Assembly (NCBI GenBank): GCA_015056565.1
Contig: SVGB01000014.1
Coordinates: forward strand, 1 to 64,000
Length of the DNA stretch: 64,000 bases
Source of the DNA: Butyrivibrio sp.
GTDB taxonomy: Bacteria > Bacillota > Clostridia > Lachnospirales > Lachnospiraceae
Direction of reading: 5' to 3'
Shown: positions 1-9,902 of the stretch, one piece after another
Layout of the letters: every line of letters starts with the position of its first letter
Numbering within the stretch: the stretch's first letter is position 1
Program-made: the position numbers and the translations under genes
Notes under the pieces: model-generated
Databases searched by the model: none
The model's input: only the letters and a program-made list of their open reading frames with translations
Told to the model about the DNA's origin: nothing

Positions 1-63
1 CAAAATGACTCAGGGAGGATGAGTCCCGAGGATAAAAAATCTTACCTCTTCAGTTCTGAATAA
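1..63 (+). CDS. possible C-terminal end of an upstream gene (partial)
   Basis: Frame 1 is open from the window edge to a TAA at 61-63 and would encode about 20 residues ending KKSYLFSSE. A strong terminator follows 17 bases later, which fits the end of a gene entering from the left. Frame 2 also closes early, at a TGA near base 20, so the reading frame of the upstream gene cannot be settled from this window. No family can be assigned. Confidence 0.25.
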   Translation, partial: QNDSGRMSPEDKKSYLFSSE

Positions 64-79
64 AATTCCCAAAGACAGA

Positions 80-106
80 GACACGGGTCAGACCCGTGTC
101 TTTTTT
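80..106 (+). terminator. intrinsic terminator
   Basis: An 8-bp stem GACACGGG/CCCGTGTC with loop TCAGA is followed directly by six T. It closes the transcription unit entering from the left and insulates the promoter that starts 7 bases later. Confidence 0.85.
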
Positions 107-112
107 ATTGCC

Positions 113-141
113 TTGACAGTGGTGGTATGATTGTATACAAT
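113..141 (+). promoter_or_regulatory. sigma-A promoter with overlapping GntR-type operator
   Basis: TTGACA (113-118) and TACAAT (136-141) are separated by 17 bases. The perfect palindrome ATTGTATACAAT (130-141) covers the -10 box. Palindromes with a GTATAC centre are typical operators of FadR-subfamily GntR repressors, and such a regulator is the second gene of the operon. Autorepression is therefore the likely control, by inference. Transcription should begin near base 148, which rules out the GTG at 153 as a start with a normal leader. Confidence 0.8.
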
Positions 142-182
142 TATACCAAAGTGTGTTTATAGAAAGGCAATGGGGCTTAACT

Positions 183-1616
183 ATGAGTGATCAGACTACT
201 TTTCAGAATCGACCTGTGACAATGAACGAGAAGAATAACCTGCTTAAGATCGAAGAGCACATGTATATTCTTGATGACGTTGTCAAACCAAACGTATTCA
301 GAAACATGTTTCCGTATGAGGAGATTCCTAAGATCCCTTTTAACGACAGGATTGTTCCTCACAACATGCCAAAAGAGATTTGGATAACGGATACTACTTT
401 CAGGGATGGACAGCAGTCCAGAGCACCATACACCACAGATCAGATCGTAAGGATCTTTGACATGTTCCATGAGCTTGGCGGTCCCAACGGAATGATCCGC
501 CAGAGCGAATTCTTTTTATATTCAAAGAGCGACAGAGATGCAGTCTACAAGTGCATGGAGAGGGGCTATGAGTTCCCTGAGGTTACCAGCTGGATTAGAG
601 CCAGTGAAGAGGACTTCAAGCTGGTAAAAGAGATCGGAATGAAGGAAACCGGTATTCTTGTAAGCTGCTCTGATTACCATATTTTCTTAAAGCTCAAGAT
701 GACAAGAAAACAGGCACTTGAGCATTATCTTAGTATCATCAGGTCATGTCTTGAGGAGGGCATAAGCCCAAGATGCCACCTGGAAGACATTACAAGGGCA
801 GATATCTACGGATTTGTAGTTCCTTTCTGTATCGAGCTTATGAAGCTCAAGGAGGAGTACAAGATCCCAATCAAGATAAGAGCCTGCGACACAATGGGCT
901 ATGGCGTCAATTTCTCAGGTGCTGTTATTCCAAGAAGTGTCCAGGGTATCATTTACGCTATCAACACCAACGCTTCAGTGCCAAGTGAACTGATCGAGTG
1001 GCATGGCCACAATGATTTCTACAAGGCTGTCACCAACTCAACTACAGCCTGGCTGTATGGATGTGCTTCTGTTAATACATCACTGTTTGGAATCGGTGAG
1101 AGAACAGGTAACACACCTCTTGAAGCCATGGTATTTGAATATGCTCAGCTCAAGGGACACCTTAATGGTATGAACACCCAGGTGATCACAGACCTTGCTG
1201 AGTACTATGAAAAAGAGATCGGATTTACTGTTCCTGCCAACACACCATTTGTTGGTAAGAACTTTAATGTTACAAGAGCAGGAATCCATGCTGACGGACT
1301 TCTTAAGAATGAGGAGATCTACAACATCTTTGATACTGAAAAGTTCTTAAGAAGACCTCCTGTAAGTGCGGTTTCCAATACCTCAGGTCTTGCGGGAATC
1401 GCTCACTGGATCAATGTGCACTATGGTCTTAGGGATGAGCATGCTCTTGACAAGAAGTCAGAGCTTGTTTTAAAGCTTAAGGACTGGGTAGATAAAGAGT
1501 ATGAACATGGCCGTGTAACAGTAATGACAGACGGCGAGCTTGTTGCCAAGATTGATGAAGTTGGAAAAGAACTTGGCATTGTAGTTAAGGAAGGAGAAGT
1601 GGTTACTTTAAAGTAA
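183..1616 (+). CDS. HMGL-like acyl transferase, probable Re-citrate synthase
   Basis: A TIM-barrel enzyme of the isopropylmalate/homocitrate synthase (HMGL-like) family. These enzymes condense acetyl-CoA with a 2-oxo acid. The divalent-metal and substrate motifs are visible: TTFRDGQQSRAPYT near the N-terminus and WHGHND in the barrel. It lacks the leucine-feedback domain of LeuA. The neighbour, NADP isocitrate dehydrogenase, suggests the substrate is oxaloacetate and the enzyme is the Re-face citrate synthase known from Clostridium kluyveri. That would start the oxidative branch leading to 2-oxoglutarate and glutamate. The ORF track starts at GTG 153, but the promoter places the transcript start about there, so ATG 183 (477 residues) is preferred. 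A homocitrate synthase role is the main alternative. Confidence 0.7.
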   Translation: MSDQTTFQNRPVTMNEKNNLLKIEEHMYILDDVVKPNVFRNMFPYEEIPKIPFNDRIVPHNMPKEIWITDTTFRDGQQSRAPYTTDQIVRIFDMFHELGGPNGMIRQSEFFLYSKSDRDAVYKCMERGYEFPEVTSWIRASEEDFKLVKEIGMKETGILVSCSDYHIFLKLKMTRKQALEHYLSIIRSCLEEGISPRCHLEDITRADIYGFVVPFCIELMKLKEEYKIPIKIRACDTMGYGVNFSGAVIPRSVQGIIYAINTNASVPSELIEWHGHNDFYKAVTNSTTAWLYGCASVNTSLFGIGERTGNTPLEAMVFEYAQLKGHLNGMNTQVITDLAEYYEKEIGFTVPANTPFVGKNFNVTRAGIHADGLLKNEEIYNIFDTEKFLRRPPVSAVSNTSGLAGIAHWINVHYGLRDEHALDKKSELVLKLKDWVDKEYEHGRVTVMTDGELVAKIDEVGKELGIVVKEGEVVTLK

Positions 1617-1628
1617 TCCACAAATATT

Positions 1629-2309
1629 ATGGAAAATCGCGATTTAAAACAGGAAGTCACTGACAAGTACTCCCTGCGAGGCAGAGTCTTCAACAGGATA
1701 AGAGAGGACATTCTTAACGGCAAATACAAAGACCATGAGGAGCTTAAAGAGGTTGCCATCGGCAATGAACTTGGAGTCTCAAGGACACCTGTCAGAGAGG
1801 CTTTTCGTCAGCTTGAGCTTGAAGGTCTTATCCAGATAATCCCCAACAAGGGAGCTTATGTTACAGGCATAAAGGCCAAGGACATTCAGGATATCTATAT
1901 GATCAGGTCAAGGCTTGAAGGTCTGTGCGCAAGATGGGCATGTGACAACATTACAGATGAGCAGCTTGAGGAGATGGAAGAAGTTATTTACCTTGCAGAG
2001 TTCCACGCAGCCAGAGGTCACATGGAGCAGATGGCTGAGCTTGACAACAGGTTCCATACAATCCTCTATGAATCATGTAACTCCAAGATGCTTGAGCATC
2101 TTTTAAAGGATTACCATCAGTATGTATGGCGCGTAAGACAGCAGACTCTTTCAAGCGGAAGAGGCGCTGTATCAAATGTAGAGCACAAATATATCATGGA
2201 AGCCATCAGGGAAAAGAATGCAGACAAGGCTGAAGAACTTGCCAACCAGCATATGGTCAATGCCTATGAGAATATGGTAGACCAGGGCCTTTTAGAAATG
2301 TACGACTAA
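1629..2309 (+). CDS. GntR family regulator, FadR subfamily (FCD domain)
   Basis: A 226-residue regulator. Residues about 12-80 form the GntR winged helix, with the signature [17 protein letters not shown]. Residues about 85-220 form an all-helical FCD ligand domain, whose usual metal or acid-binding His/Asp positions fall around LDNRFH and the later helices. It lies 12 bases after the citrate synthase gene and 26 bases before icd. The palindrome at the operon promoter matches the operator type of this family, so it probably senses a carboxylic acid such as citrate or 2-oxoglutarate and represses its own operon. The ligand is inferred. Confidence 0.85.
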   Translation: MENRDLKQEVTDKYSLRGRVFNRIREDILNGKYKDHEELKEVAIGNELGVSRTPVREAFRQLELEGLIQIIPNKGAYVTGIKAKDIQDIYMIRSRLEGLCARWACDNITDEQLEEMEEVIYLAEFHAARGHMEQMAELDNRFHTILYESCNSKMLEHLLKDYHQYVWRVRQQTLSSGRGAVSNVEHKYIMEAIREKNADKAEELANQHMVNAYENMVDQGLLEMYD

Positions 2310-2335
2310 GAAAACCAACTATAAGGAGAAAAGCA

Positions 2336-3541
2336 ATGAGTAAAGTTACTATGACCACCCCTATTGTAGAGATGGACGGAGATGAGATGACAAGAGTCCT
2401 TTGGCAGATGATCAAGGACAAGCTTATTCTTCCTTACATTGATCTAAAGAGCGAGTATTACGATCTTGGTCTTAAGCACAGGGATGAGACTGACGACCAG
2501 GTAACAATTGACAGCGCCAACGCTACATTAAAGTACGGAGTAGCTGTAAAGTGCGCAACCATCACACCTAACAATGAACGTGTCACAGAGTATAATCTTA
2601 AGAAGATGTGGAAGAGCCCAAACGGAACTATCAGGGCTATCCTTGATGGAACAGTGTTCAGAACCCCTATAATGGTCAAGGGTATAGAGCCCAATGTAAG
2701 GACCTGGACAAGTCCAATAACTTTGGCAAGACACGCTTACGGTGATGTTTACAAGAACGTAGAGATCAGAGTGCCAGGACCTGGTAAGGCTGAGCTTGTA
2801 TTTACAGGAGAGGATGGAAAAGAAATCCGTCAGACCATCCACGAGTTCGATGAGCCAGGTATTATCCAGGGTATCCACAACAAGGATTCGTCCATAAGAA
2901 GCTTTGCAAGAGCCTGCTTTAAATATGCTCTCTCAGAGAAAAAAGAGCTCTGGCTTGGAACTAAGGATACAATATCAAAGACCTATGACAGAAGATTCAG
3001 AGAGATCTTTGATGAAGTTTATGAAAAAGAGTTTAAGGCTGATTTTGAGAAGGCAGGGATCACCTATTTCTACACCCTTATTGATGATGCTGTAGCAAGA
3101 GTAATGAAGTCAAAGGGCGGATTTATCTGGGCCTGCAAGAACTACGACGGCGATGTTATGAGTGATATGGTATCATCAGCATTTGGTTCACTTGCCATGA
3201 TGACATCAGTACTTGTTTCACCAACTGGAGTATATGAGTACGAAGCAGCTCATGGAACAGTACAGAGACACTACTACAAGTACCTTAAGGGTGAGCCTAC
3301 ATCTACAAACCCTGTAGCAACTATTTTTGCCTGGACAGGAGCCCTCAGAAAGAGAGGCGAACTTGACGGCATCAGCGGACTTGTGGAGTGGGCTGATAAA
3401 ATGGAGAAGGCAACTCTTTCAGTTATAGAATCTGGCCGTATGACTGGAGACCTTGCACTTATCACATCACTTCCAAATCCGGTAAAGATGGGAAGCGAAG
3501 AGTTTTTAGATGCAATAGCGCAGGAATATGCTATACTTTGA
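2336..3541 (+). CDS. icd: NADP-dependent isocitrate dehydrogenase
   Basis: A 401-residue cytosolic enzyme that oxidises and decarboxylates isocitrate to 2-oxoglutarate. Length and sequence match the homodimeric type II class shared with eukaryotic IDH1: the N-terminus has [12 protein letters not shown], then [16 protein letters not shown] for isocitrate binding, and [10 protein letters not shown] near the cofactor site. A good AAGGAG site precedes ATG 2336. In the same operon as the putative citrate synthase it would supply 2-oxoglutarate for glutamate synthesis. An aconitase gene is not in this window. Confidence 0.95.
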   Translation: MSKVTMTTPIVEMDGDEMTRVLWQMIKDKLILPYIDLKSEYYDLGLKHRDETDDQVTIDSANATLKYGVAVKCATITPNNERVTEYNLKKMWKSPNGTIRAILDGTVFRTPIMVKGIEPNVRTWTSPITLARHAYGDVYKNVEIRVPGPGKAELVFTGEDGKEIRQTIHEFDEPGIIQGIHNKDSSIRSFARACFKYALSEKKELWLGTKDTISKTYDRRFREIFDEVYEKEFKADFEKAGITYFYTLIDDAVARVMKSKGGFIWACKNYDGDVMSDMVSSAFGSLAMMTSVLVSPTGVYEYEAAHGTVQRHYYKYLKGEPTSTNPVATIFAWTGALRKRGELDGISGLVEWADKMEKATLSVIESGRMTGDLALITSLPNPVKMGSEEFLDAIAQEYAIL

Positions 3542-3569
3542 AGCAGAGATTTAGTTTTGGAGTTTAGTG

Positions 3570-5561
3570 ATGATTCTTTCAGTACACGGAATAAATAAAA
3601 GTTTTGATGGAAAGGACATCCTTAGGGATGCCTCTTTTCATGTGGAAAAAAATGAGAAAGTAGCTGTTGTTGGCATTAACGGAGCGGGAAAGACAACCCT
3701 TATTAAGATGATCGTGGGACAGCTTCCTCCTGACGACGGCGAGATTATTTTTTCCAAGGATATAACCTGGGGATATCTTGCCCAGAACCAGAACGTTGAT
3801 ACAGACAACACGGTATATGAAGAACTTAAGGAAGTAAAAAAAGACGCCATAGAGCTTGAGGAAAGTATAAGACAGGCTGAGTATGACATGAAACACCTTG
3901 AAGGTGCAGAACTTGAAGCACTCCTTGATAAGTACACCCGTATGAACGAGCAGTACCAGAGAATGTCTGGTTATGCCTGGCAGAGCGAGGTGAATGGCGT
4001 TCTAAAGGGACTTGGCTTTCTGGAAGAGGAGTTTGATAAAAAGATAAACACCCTGTCAGGAGGTCAGAAGACAAGAGTAGCTCTTGGTAAGCTTCTTTTG
4101 CAGAGCCCTGATCTTATAATCCTTGATGAGCCCACAAACCACCTTGATATGAATTCCATAAGGTGGCTTGAAAACTACCTTCTTAACTACAAGGGGGCAG
4201 TTATCATCGTATCCCACGACAGATATTTCCTTGATAAGATCGCAGAGAAGGTCATTGAGGTAGAAAACTGCAAAGTCTCAAGCTTTATTGGCAATTATAG
4301 TGATTATGCTGTTAAGAAAGAGCAATTGCGAATTGCCATGTGGAATGCCTACATCAAGCAGCAGGCTGAGATAAAGCACCAGGAAGAAGTCATAGCCAAG
4401 CTTAAGTCCTTTAACAGGGAGAAATCCATTAAAAGGGCTGAGAGCAGAGAAAAGATGCTGGATAAGATCGAGGTTTTGGACAAGCCCGCCACCATTGATG
4501 ACAGCATGAAGATAAGTCTTAAGCCTGTGTGTGAGAGCGGAAACGATGTTCTGTCTGTTGAAGGTTTGTCCAAATCCTTCGGAGATGAGAAGCTCTTTTC
4601 TGATATTAATTTCGAGATCAAAAAGGGTGAGCATGTGGCCATCATCGGTGACAATGGAACTGGTAAGACCACTCTTTTAAAGATAATAAACGGCATTGAG
4701 AAGATGGACGATGGCAAGATAACCCTTGGGGTTAAGGTCCACATTGGCTACTATGACCAGGAACACCACGTTCTTCACGACGACAAGACGCTGTTTGAGG
4801 AGATATCTGACGCCTATCCAACCCTCAATAACACTGAGATAAGGAATACTCTTGCTGCATTTCTTTTCACAGGAGATGACGTATTTAAGAGGATAAAGGA
4901 CCTCTCTGGCGGCGAGAAGGGAAGAGTATCACTGGCCAAGCTTATGCTGTCAGATGCAAACTTCCTTATCCTGGATGAGCCTACTAACCACCTTGATATC
5001 ACCAGCAAGGAGATCTTAGAGTCAGCAATTTCAGGCTATGAGGGAACAGTTCTATACGTAAGCCATGACAGATATTTTATAAACAAGACTGCGAACAGGA
5101 TCCTTGATCTGACCAGAGGACAGGTGGTTGAGTATATAGGTAACTACGACTACTACCTTGAGCATGTGGAGGACAGGACAAAGCGCCTGTTTGGTGAAGA
5201 TACCACAAGTGGCGCCGCGCAGGCAGCTCTTCAAAGCGGAAGCTATAAGTATGAGGGTAGCAAGGCTCAGGCAGATACCTCGGCAGATCAGCCAAAGTCC
5301 ACTGGCGGAGCTGGGGACTGGAAAGCACAGAAGGAAGCCCAGGCCCTTAAAAGAAAGCTGGAGGCTGCTCTTAAAAAGTGCGAGGAAACAATAGCAAAGC
5401 TTGAGAAGAGGGAAAAGGAGATCACTGAGGCGCTCTCTGATCCGGCTGTTGGAACAGACCTTGGGAAACTGAGGGCTCTTACAGATGAGCAGACAGATAT
5501 TCAGGAAAAACTCACATCTTTGTATGAGGAGTGGGAACAGCTTTCGGAAAATTCAGATTGA
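3570..5561 (+). CDS. ABC-F family ATPase (YdiF/Uup-like)
   Basis: A 663-residue protein with two ABC nucleotide domains and no membrane segments, the layout of ABC-F ribosome-associated ATPases. First cassette: Walker A GINGAGKTTL, signature LSGGQKTRVALGK. Second cassette: GDNGTGKTTL and LSGGEKGRVSLAK. A charged linker joins them, and a lysine/glutamate-rich coiled coil occupies residues about 590-655. Family members act on stalled ribosomes or confer ribosome protection; the coiled-coil tail resembles Uup/YdiF housekeeping types rather than antibiotic-resistance types. ATG 3570 is preferred to the GTG immediately before it. It follows icd by 28 bases and may be co-transcribed. Confidence 0.9.
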   Translation: MILSVHGINKSFDGKDILRDASFHVEKNEKVAVVGINGAGKTTLIKMIVGQLPPDDGEIIFSKDITWGYLAQNQNVDTDNTVYEELKEVKKDAIELEESIRQAEYDMKHLEGAELEALLDKYTRMNEQYQRMSGYAWQSEVNGVLKGLGFLEEEFDKKINTLSGGQKTRVALGKLLLQSPDLIILDEPTNHLDMNSIRWLENYLLNYKGAVIIVSHDRYFLDKIAEKVIEVENCKVSSFIGNYSDYAVKKEQLRIAMWNAYIKQQAEIKHQEEVIAKLKSFNREKSIKRAESREKMLDKIEVLDKPATIDDSMKISLKPVCESGNDVLSVEGLSKSFGDEKLFSDINFEIKKGEHVAIIGDNGTGKTTLLKIINGIEKMDDGKITLGVKVHIGYYDQEHHVLHDDKTLFEEISDAYPTLNNTEIRNTLAAFLFTGDDVFKRIKDLSGGEKGRVSLAKLMLSDANFLILDEPTNHLDITSKEILESAISGYEGTVLYVSHDRYFINKTANRILDLTRGQVVEYIGNYDYYLEHVEDRTKRLFGEDTTSGAAQAALQSGSYKYEGSKAQADTSADQPKSTGGAGDWKAQKEAQALKRKLEAALKKCEETIAKLEKREKEITEALSDPAVGTDLGKLRALTDEQTDIQEKLTSLYEEWEQLSENSD

Positions 5562-5626
5562 CCGAAATAGTACGCGAATATATAATATATGAGATTCTAT
5601 AAGCATTTGTAAGGAGATATACGGCC

Positions 5627-6259
5627 TTGAATCGTTTATATATACCATTATTATGGGAACTTTTGTTTATTATAACGACAATCCACTGGCCTAAATATAC
5701 CCTGTATCTTTTCTTCGTTTTCTATCTGGGAATCTTGTACTACTTTTATTATTTTTACAAGCAGTTTTCATTTAGAAAGCTCAAAAAGAACTTTGGGCGC
5801 ATTGTGACCTTTTGGATTCCGGTGGCACTTACCTTTGCCGGACTGTACATTGCAAACTATATAAAGGTACAGATAATTCCCTATAAGTTTATTGGGGTAA
5901 GGGATGGAACAGTTCAGATAATCTATCACAATGAATTATTCCCAACAATTATCTATGCTCTGATGATGATAGTGATAAAGCCTGTTGCGGAAGAGCTCTT
6001 TTACAGAAAGGCTCTTATCAAGTTTGGCAGTAAAAAGAAGGTTATAGCCTTTACTGTTCTGAGCCTTGTTTTATGTGCACTATCAAGAGCCCATGGACTT
6101 CTTGGAATAGCAGAGTGGATGCTCATGGCTCTTCCTGTGACAATAGCATATGTGGCTACAAGGAATATCTACATCTCCCTGACTGCTCACGTGCTCTTTG
6201 AGTTTTACGACAATATATATTCAGTTGTCTACGCTATTGCAAGGATATTTAACAGATAA
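5627..6259 (+). CDS. CPBP family intramembrane metalloprotease
   Basis: A 210-residue multi-pass membrane protein. The CPBP/Abi hallmark EELFYR (EExxxR) is at residues 122-127, and later helices carry a histidine (SRAHG) and HVLFEFYDN, matching the second and third metal-site motifs in place, though the usual phenylalanine before the first histidine is not obvious. Family members are related to type II CAAX prenyl endopeptidases and in bacteria often process membrane peptides. The start is TTG after AAGGAG. The substrate is unknown; no peptide precursor lies next to it. Confidence 0.8.
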   Translation: MNRLYIPLLWELLFIITTIHWPKYTLYLFFVFYLGILYYFYYFYKQFSFRKLKKNFGRIVTFWIPVALTFAGLYIANYIKVQIIPYKFIGVRDGTVQIIYHNELFPTIIYALMMIVIKPVAEELFYRKALIKFGSKKKVIAFTVLSLVLCALSRAHGLLGIAEWMLMALPVTIAYVATRNIYISLTAHVLFEFYDNIYSVVYAIARIFNR

Positions 6260-6275
6260 CAGGGTGTGATAGCTT

Positions 6276-6309
6276 TGCCGGTGACTTTATGTGCCGGCAT
6301 AATTTTTTT
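6276..6309 (+). terminator. intrinsic terminator
   Basis: The stem TGCCGG/CCGGCA has a 12-base loop and is followed by TAATTTTTTT. It separates the CPBP gene from the SPFH pair. The T-run ends immediately before the AGGAGG site of the next gene, so read-through or leader attenuation of the HflK-like gene is possible. Confidence 0.7.
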
Positions 6310-6323
6310 AGGAGGAAATGTGT

Positions 6324-7277
6324 ATGGGAGCTTTTATGAAAAAGCAAAAGGTTTTTACCCAGGGGGAGAACCCTCTGAAAAAGGGCAAGAAGGCAATTAT
6401 CATCGCTTTTGTTGTTATCTTTGCTCTAGTGTTTGTCAATAACTGCTACTATCAGGTCAAGGAGCAGGAACAGGCAATCCTTACAATGTTTGGAAAGGTC
6501 CTTAGAGTTGATACCGCAGGTCTTTATTTCAAGGTTCCTTTTGTTCAGAGTGTCCATAAGGTAGATATGACAACCCATGGAATCGGGATCGGTTACACAA
6601 TCGAAAATGGACAGAATATAACTGTTGAAGATGAAGGGATCATGATAACCTCTGACTTTAACTTTGTAGATATCGATTTTTACCTGGAGTACAAGGTAAG
6701 TGATCCTGTTGCTGCGTACTACAATTCAGAGAACCCTGACCTTATCATGAAGAATATGGCTCTTGCCAGCATCAGGAATACAGTTGTCAATTACCCTGTT
6801 GATGATGTCATCACAACAGCTAAGGGACAGATCCAGTCAGAAGTAAAAGAAAAACTCCAAAAGGAACTTACTGACAAGAACATAGGTCTTACAGTAGTAA
6901 ACCTTTCTGTTCAGGATGCTGAGCCACCAACAGCAGAGATCGTACAGGCATTTAAGTCTGTTGAGACTGCCAAGCAGGGAAAAGAAACTGCAGTTAACAA
7001 TGCCAAAAAGTACCAGAGCGAAGAGCTTCCAAAGGCAGAGGCTAACGCAGATAAGATCGTCCAGGATGCAGAGGCTCATAAGGAAGCAAGGATAGCTGAG
7101 GCTCAGGGACAGGTGGCAAGATTTAATGAAATGTATGAGCAGTACAAGCTCCAACCCTATATCACCAAAAAGAGACTATTCTACGAGACCATGGAAGATA
7201 TCCTTCCTGATCTTAAGGTGATAGTAACTGATGGCAATACCCAGCAGCTTCTGCCGCTGGAAGGCTTTAATAACTAA
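6324..7277 (+). CDS. hflK: SPFH domain protein, HflK-like
   Basis: A single N-terminal membrane helix (about residues 20-42) is followed by an SPFH/band-7 domain and a long charged helix, the plan of HflK. HflK and HflC form a membrane cage that modulates the FtsH protease. The start is moved to ATG 6324 because AGGAGG at 6310-6315 lies 8 bases before it and only 2 bases before the track's ATG 6318. The next gene is an HflC-like paralogue 11 bases downstream, so the two are an operon. With 317 residues it lacks the Gly-rich N-terminus of proteobacterial HflK. Confidence 0.8.
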   Translation: MGAFMKKQKVFTQGENPLKKGKKAIIIAFVVIFALVFVNNCYYQVKEQEQAILTMFGKVLRVDTAGLYFKVPFVQSVHKVDMTTHGIGIGYTIENGQNITVEDEGIMITSDFNFVDIDFYLEYKVSDPVAAYYNSENPDLIMKNMALASIRNTVVNYPVDDVITTAKGQIQSEVKEKLQKELTDKNIGLTVVNLSVQDAEPPTAEIVQAFKSVETAKQGKETAVNNAKKYQSEELPKAEANADKIVQDAEAHKEARIAEAQGQVARFNEMYEQYKLQPYITKKRLFYETMEDILPDLKVIVTDGNTQQLLPLEGFNN

Positions 7278-7288
7278 GGGAGGAGCAT

Positions 7289-8176
7289 ATGGAACAGCAG
7301 AAAAAGGGAAGTTTCCTAAAAGTATTTATAATTGCCCTGGTAGTTATAGCGATTATGGTTTTAAGCTCAGGGTTTTATGTAGTTCATCAGAATGAATACG
7401 TAACAGTAAGAAGATTTGGTAAGATCATTTCAATTGAGAAGGAGCCGGGACTCCACTTTAAGGTTCCTGTTGTAGATGATACACAGTCAATAAGTGCAAA
7501 GGTTGTGCTTTATGACATTCCTGCATCAGACGTAATAACCAAGGACAAGAAGTCCATGATCACAGATACTTACGTTTTATGGAAGGTATCAGACCCACGT
7601 AAGTATGTTCAGACCCTTAATGCCATCGAGGCTAGAGCTGAAGAGAGAATTGAGGCATCTGTTTACAATGCCACCAAGAATGCTATTTCATCCATGACTC
7701 AGGACGAAGTTATTGAAGCAAGAGGAGAACAGCTTACTAATCATATCACAGAAGAGGCAGAGGCTGACATGACAGGTTATGGCATTACAATTGTCCAGGC
7801 TCAGATCAAGGCTCTTGATCTTCCTGACGACAACAAACAGGCTGTCTATGACAGAATGATCTCTGAGAGAAACAACATCGCAGCTTCCTACACGGCTGAG
7901 GGAGAGGCGGAAGCACAAAAGATACACAACCAGACAGACAAGCAGGTTGCAATTGTAACAGCACAGGCCCAGAAGGACGCAGCAGTCCTTGAGGCTGAAG
8001 GAGAAGCTTCCTACATGGAGACTCTTTCACAGGCTTATGATACAGAGGAAAAGGCAGATTTCTACAGCTACTTAAGAGGTCTTGATGCTCTTAAGGCTTC
8101 AATGAAGGGCGATAAGACAATTGTCCTTGATAAAAACTCTGAGCTTGCCAAGATCCTCATGGGCAGCTTTGATTGA
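7289..8176 (+). CDS. hflC: SPFH domain protein, HflC-like
   Basis: A 295-residue partner of the preceding HflK-like protein. It has an N-terminal membrane helix (about residues 12-32), an SPFH domain with VRRFGKI and EPGLHFKVPVVD, and a C-terminal helical segment rich in Ala, Glu and Gln. HflC-type subunits alternate with HflK in a ring around FtsH. A perfect GGAGGAG site precedes ATG 7289, and a strong terminator closes the pair. Confidence 0.85.
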   Translation: MEQQKKGSFLKVFIIALVVIAIMVLSSGFYVVHQNEYVTVRRFGKIISIEKEPGLHFKVPVVDDTQSISAKVVLYDIPASDVITKDKKSMITDTYVLWKVSDPRKYVQTLNAIEARAEERIEASVYNATKNAISSMTQDEVIEARGEQLTNHITEEAEADMTGYGITIVQAQIKALDLPDDNKQAVYDRMISERNNIAASYTAEGEAEAQKIHNQTDKQVAIVTAQAQKDAAVLEAEGEASYMETLSQAYDTEEKADFYSYLRGLDALKASMKGDKTIVLDKNSELAKILMGSFD

Positions 8177-8193
8177 TACTGAAAAACTACCGA

Positions 8194-8221
8194 CCCCGTA
8201 CAGTTTATGTACGGGGTTTTT
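8194..8221 (+). terminator. intrinsic terminator after hflC
   Basis: A 9-bp stem CCCCGTACA/TGTACGGGG with loop GTTTA is followed by TTTTT. It ends the hflK-hflC operon. The roughly 190 bases from here to rho hold only a weak promoter candidate (TTGTAT-17-TATTGT at 8271-8299) and no recognisable gene. Confidence 0.9.
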
Positions 8222-8414
8222 CTTATGCTGCATTGTGATATAAAAAACAGTTGATTTTTGGAAAAAGATGTTGTATTTTTCTTATGTAAGATTTATTGTG
8301 TATTAGTTCTTTAAACAAAGCATTATTTGCAGTCGTTTACTAATTCCCACAGATGATAATTTATAAATGTAATTGATTTTTGGTGCCTTAGTGGGCACAG
8401 ATAAGGAGAAATAC

Positions 8415-9902
8415 TTGAGAGAAAGGTACGAGACACTTAAACTTAATGACCTTCGTGAAATAGCGAAGAAAAGAGGTATCAAGGGAGCAACAGGCATGAA
8501 AAAGTCTGAGATCATTGATCTTATGTGCGAACTTGATGAAAAGGAAGCTGCGGCCAAGAACTCTGGTCTGGCTCAAATTGACAGCAGCAAGGAAGAAGGG
8601 AAAGCATCTTCCCAAAAGCCCAAGAAAAAAATAGTTGTGGCATCTGGAAATACCAGTGCAAAACAGGGCGGAGATTCTCAGCCCAAGAACAAGAAAGAGG
8701 CAGTTAAGAAGCCTTTGGATGAAAACGTTAAGGAAGTAGCTGTCAGCAAGGAAGAACCTGCGGAAACCGAGATAGTAGATGGCGATCAGGCATCAGGCAT
8801 ACTTGAGGTGATGCAGGATGGCTATGGATTTATCAGATGTGAGAACTATCTTCCTGGTGAGAACGATGTTTACGTTGCACCATCACTTATCAGAAAGTTT
8901 AATCTTAAGACTGGTGATATATTAAATGGCCTTTGCAGAGCCAAGAAGGAGACAGACAAGTTTGCAGCTCTCCTTCGTCTTGACACTGTTAATGGCTACA
9001 AGCCTGAGGTCGCCATGGGAAGATGGGATTTTGAGAAGATGACTCCAATTTTCCCTAATAACAAAATAAGACTTGAACAGCCTGGAAGCAGTGTTGCCAT
9101 GAGGATCATGGATCTTATAAGCCCAATTGGTAAGGGACAGAGAGGAATGATCGTATCTCCTCCTAAGGCTGGTAAGACAACACTTCTTAAGGAAGTTGCC
9201 AAGTCCATCCTTAAGGGCAACAGCGATATTCATCTCATCATCCTTCTTATTGATGAAAGACCAGAAGAAGTAACAGATATCAAGGAAGAGGTAGAGGGAC
9301 CTAATGCAGAGGTTATCTACTCAACCTTTGATGAGCTTCCTGAGCATCACAAGAGAGTTGCTGAGATGGTAATGGAGAGAGCAAAGCGCCTTGTGGAACA
9401 CGGCAAGGATGTGGTCATACTTCTTGACTCCATCACAAGGCTTACAAGAGCGTATAACATTGTAGTTCCTCCTTCAGGAAGGACACTTTCTGGTGGTCTT
9501 GATCCTGCAGCACTTCATATGCCAAAGAGATTCTTTGGTGCAGCAAGAAACATGAGAGAGGGCGGAAGCCTTACAATTCTTGCAACTGCTCTTATTGAGA
9601 CTGGTTCCAAGATGGATGATGTTATCTACGAGGAATTTAAGGGAACTGGTAACATGGAGATGGTTCTTGACAGGAAGCTTCAGGAGAAGAGAATATTCCC
9701 TGCTATCAACATTCCTAAGTCAAGCACCAGAAGAGAAGATCTTCTTCTTACACCTGAAGAACTTGCTGCTATCAACAGCCTGAGAAAAGGCTTCAACAGC
9801 ATGAAGGCAGATGATGCAGTTGATCAGTGCATCAACCTTTTTTCAAAGACCAGAAACAATGTAGAGTTTGTTCGTATGGTTGAAAAACAGATAAGATTTT
9901 AA
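8415..9902 (+). CDS. rho: transcription termination factor Rho
   Basis: The hexameric RNA helicase that ends transcription at Rho-dependent sites. It has an N-terminal Rho-N helix bundle ([17 protein letters not shown]), a Lys/Glu-rich insert of about 80 residues, the RNA-binding cold-shock-like domain ([14 protein letters not shown]), then the ATPase with Walker [11 protein letters not shown] and Walker [12 protein letters not shown]. The ORF track begins upstream at TTG 8373, but AAGGAGA lies 6 bases before TTG 8415, giving 496 residues. The N-terminal insert makes it longer than E. coli Rho (419), as is common in Clostridia and Actinobacteria. Confidence 0.95.
   Translation: MRERYETLKLNDLREIAKKRGIKGATGMKKSEIIDLMCELDEKEAAAKNSGLAQIDSSKEEGKASSQKPKKKIVVASGNTSAKQGGDSQPKNKKEAVKKPLDENVKEVAVSKEEPAETEIVDGDQASGILEVMQDGYGFIRCENYLPGENDVYVAPSLIRKFNLKTGDILNGLCRAKKETDKFAALLRLDTVNGYKPEVAMGRWDFEKMTPIFPNNKIRLEQPGSSVAMRIMDLISPIGKGQRGMIVSPPKAGKTTLLKEVAKSILKGNSDIHLIILLIDERPEEVTDIKEEVEGPNAEVIYSTFDELPEHHKRVAEMVMERAKRLVEHGKDVVILLDSITRLTRAYNIVVPPSGRTLSGGLDPAALHMPKRFFGAARNMREGGSLTILATALIETGSKMDDVIYEEFKGTGNMEMVLDRKLQEKRIFPAINIPKSSTRREDLLLTPEELAAINSLRKGFNSMKADDAVDQCINLFSKTRNNVEFVRMVEKQIRF

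Noticed and set aside
3570-5561. Antibiotic-resistance ABC-F protein
   Set aside because: The interdomain linker and C-terminal coiled coil look like the housekeeping Uup/YdiF class, and no resistance leader peptide or attenuator is visible upstream.
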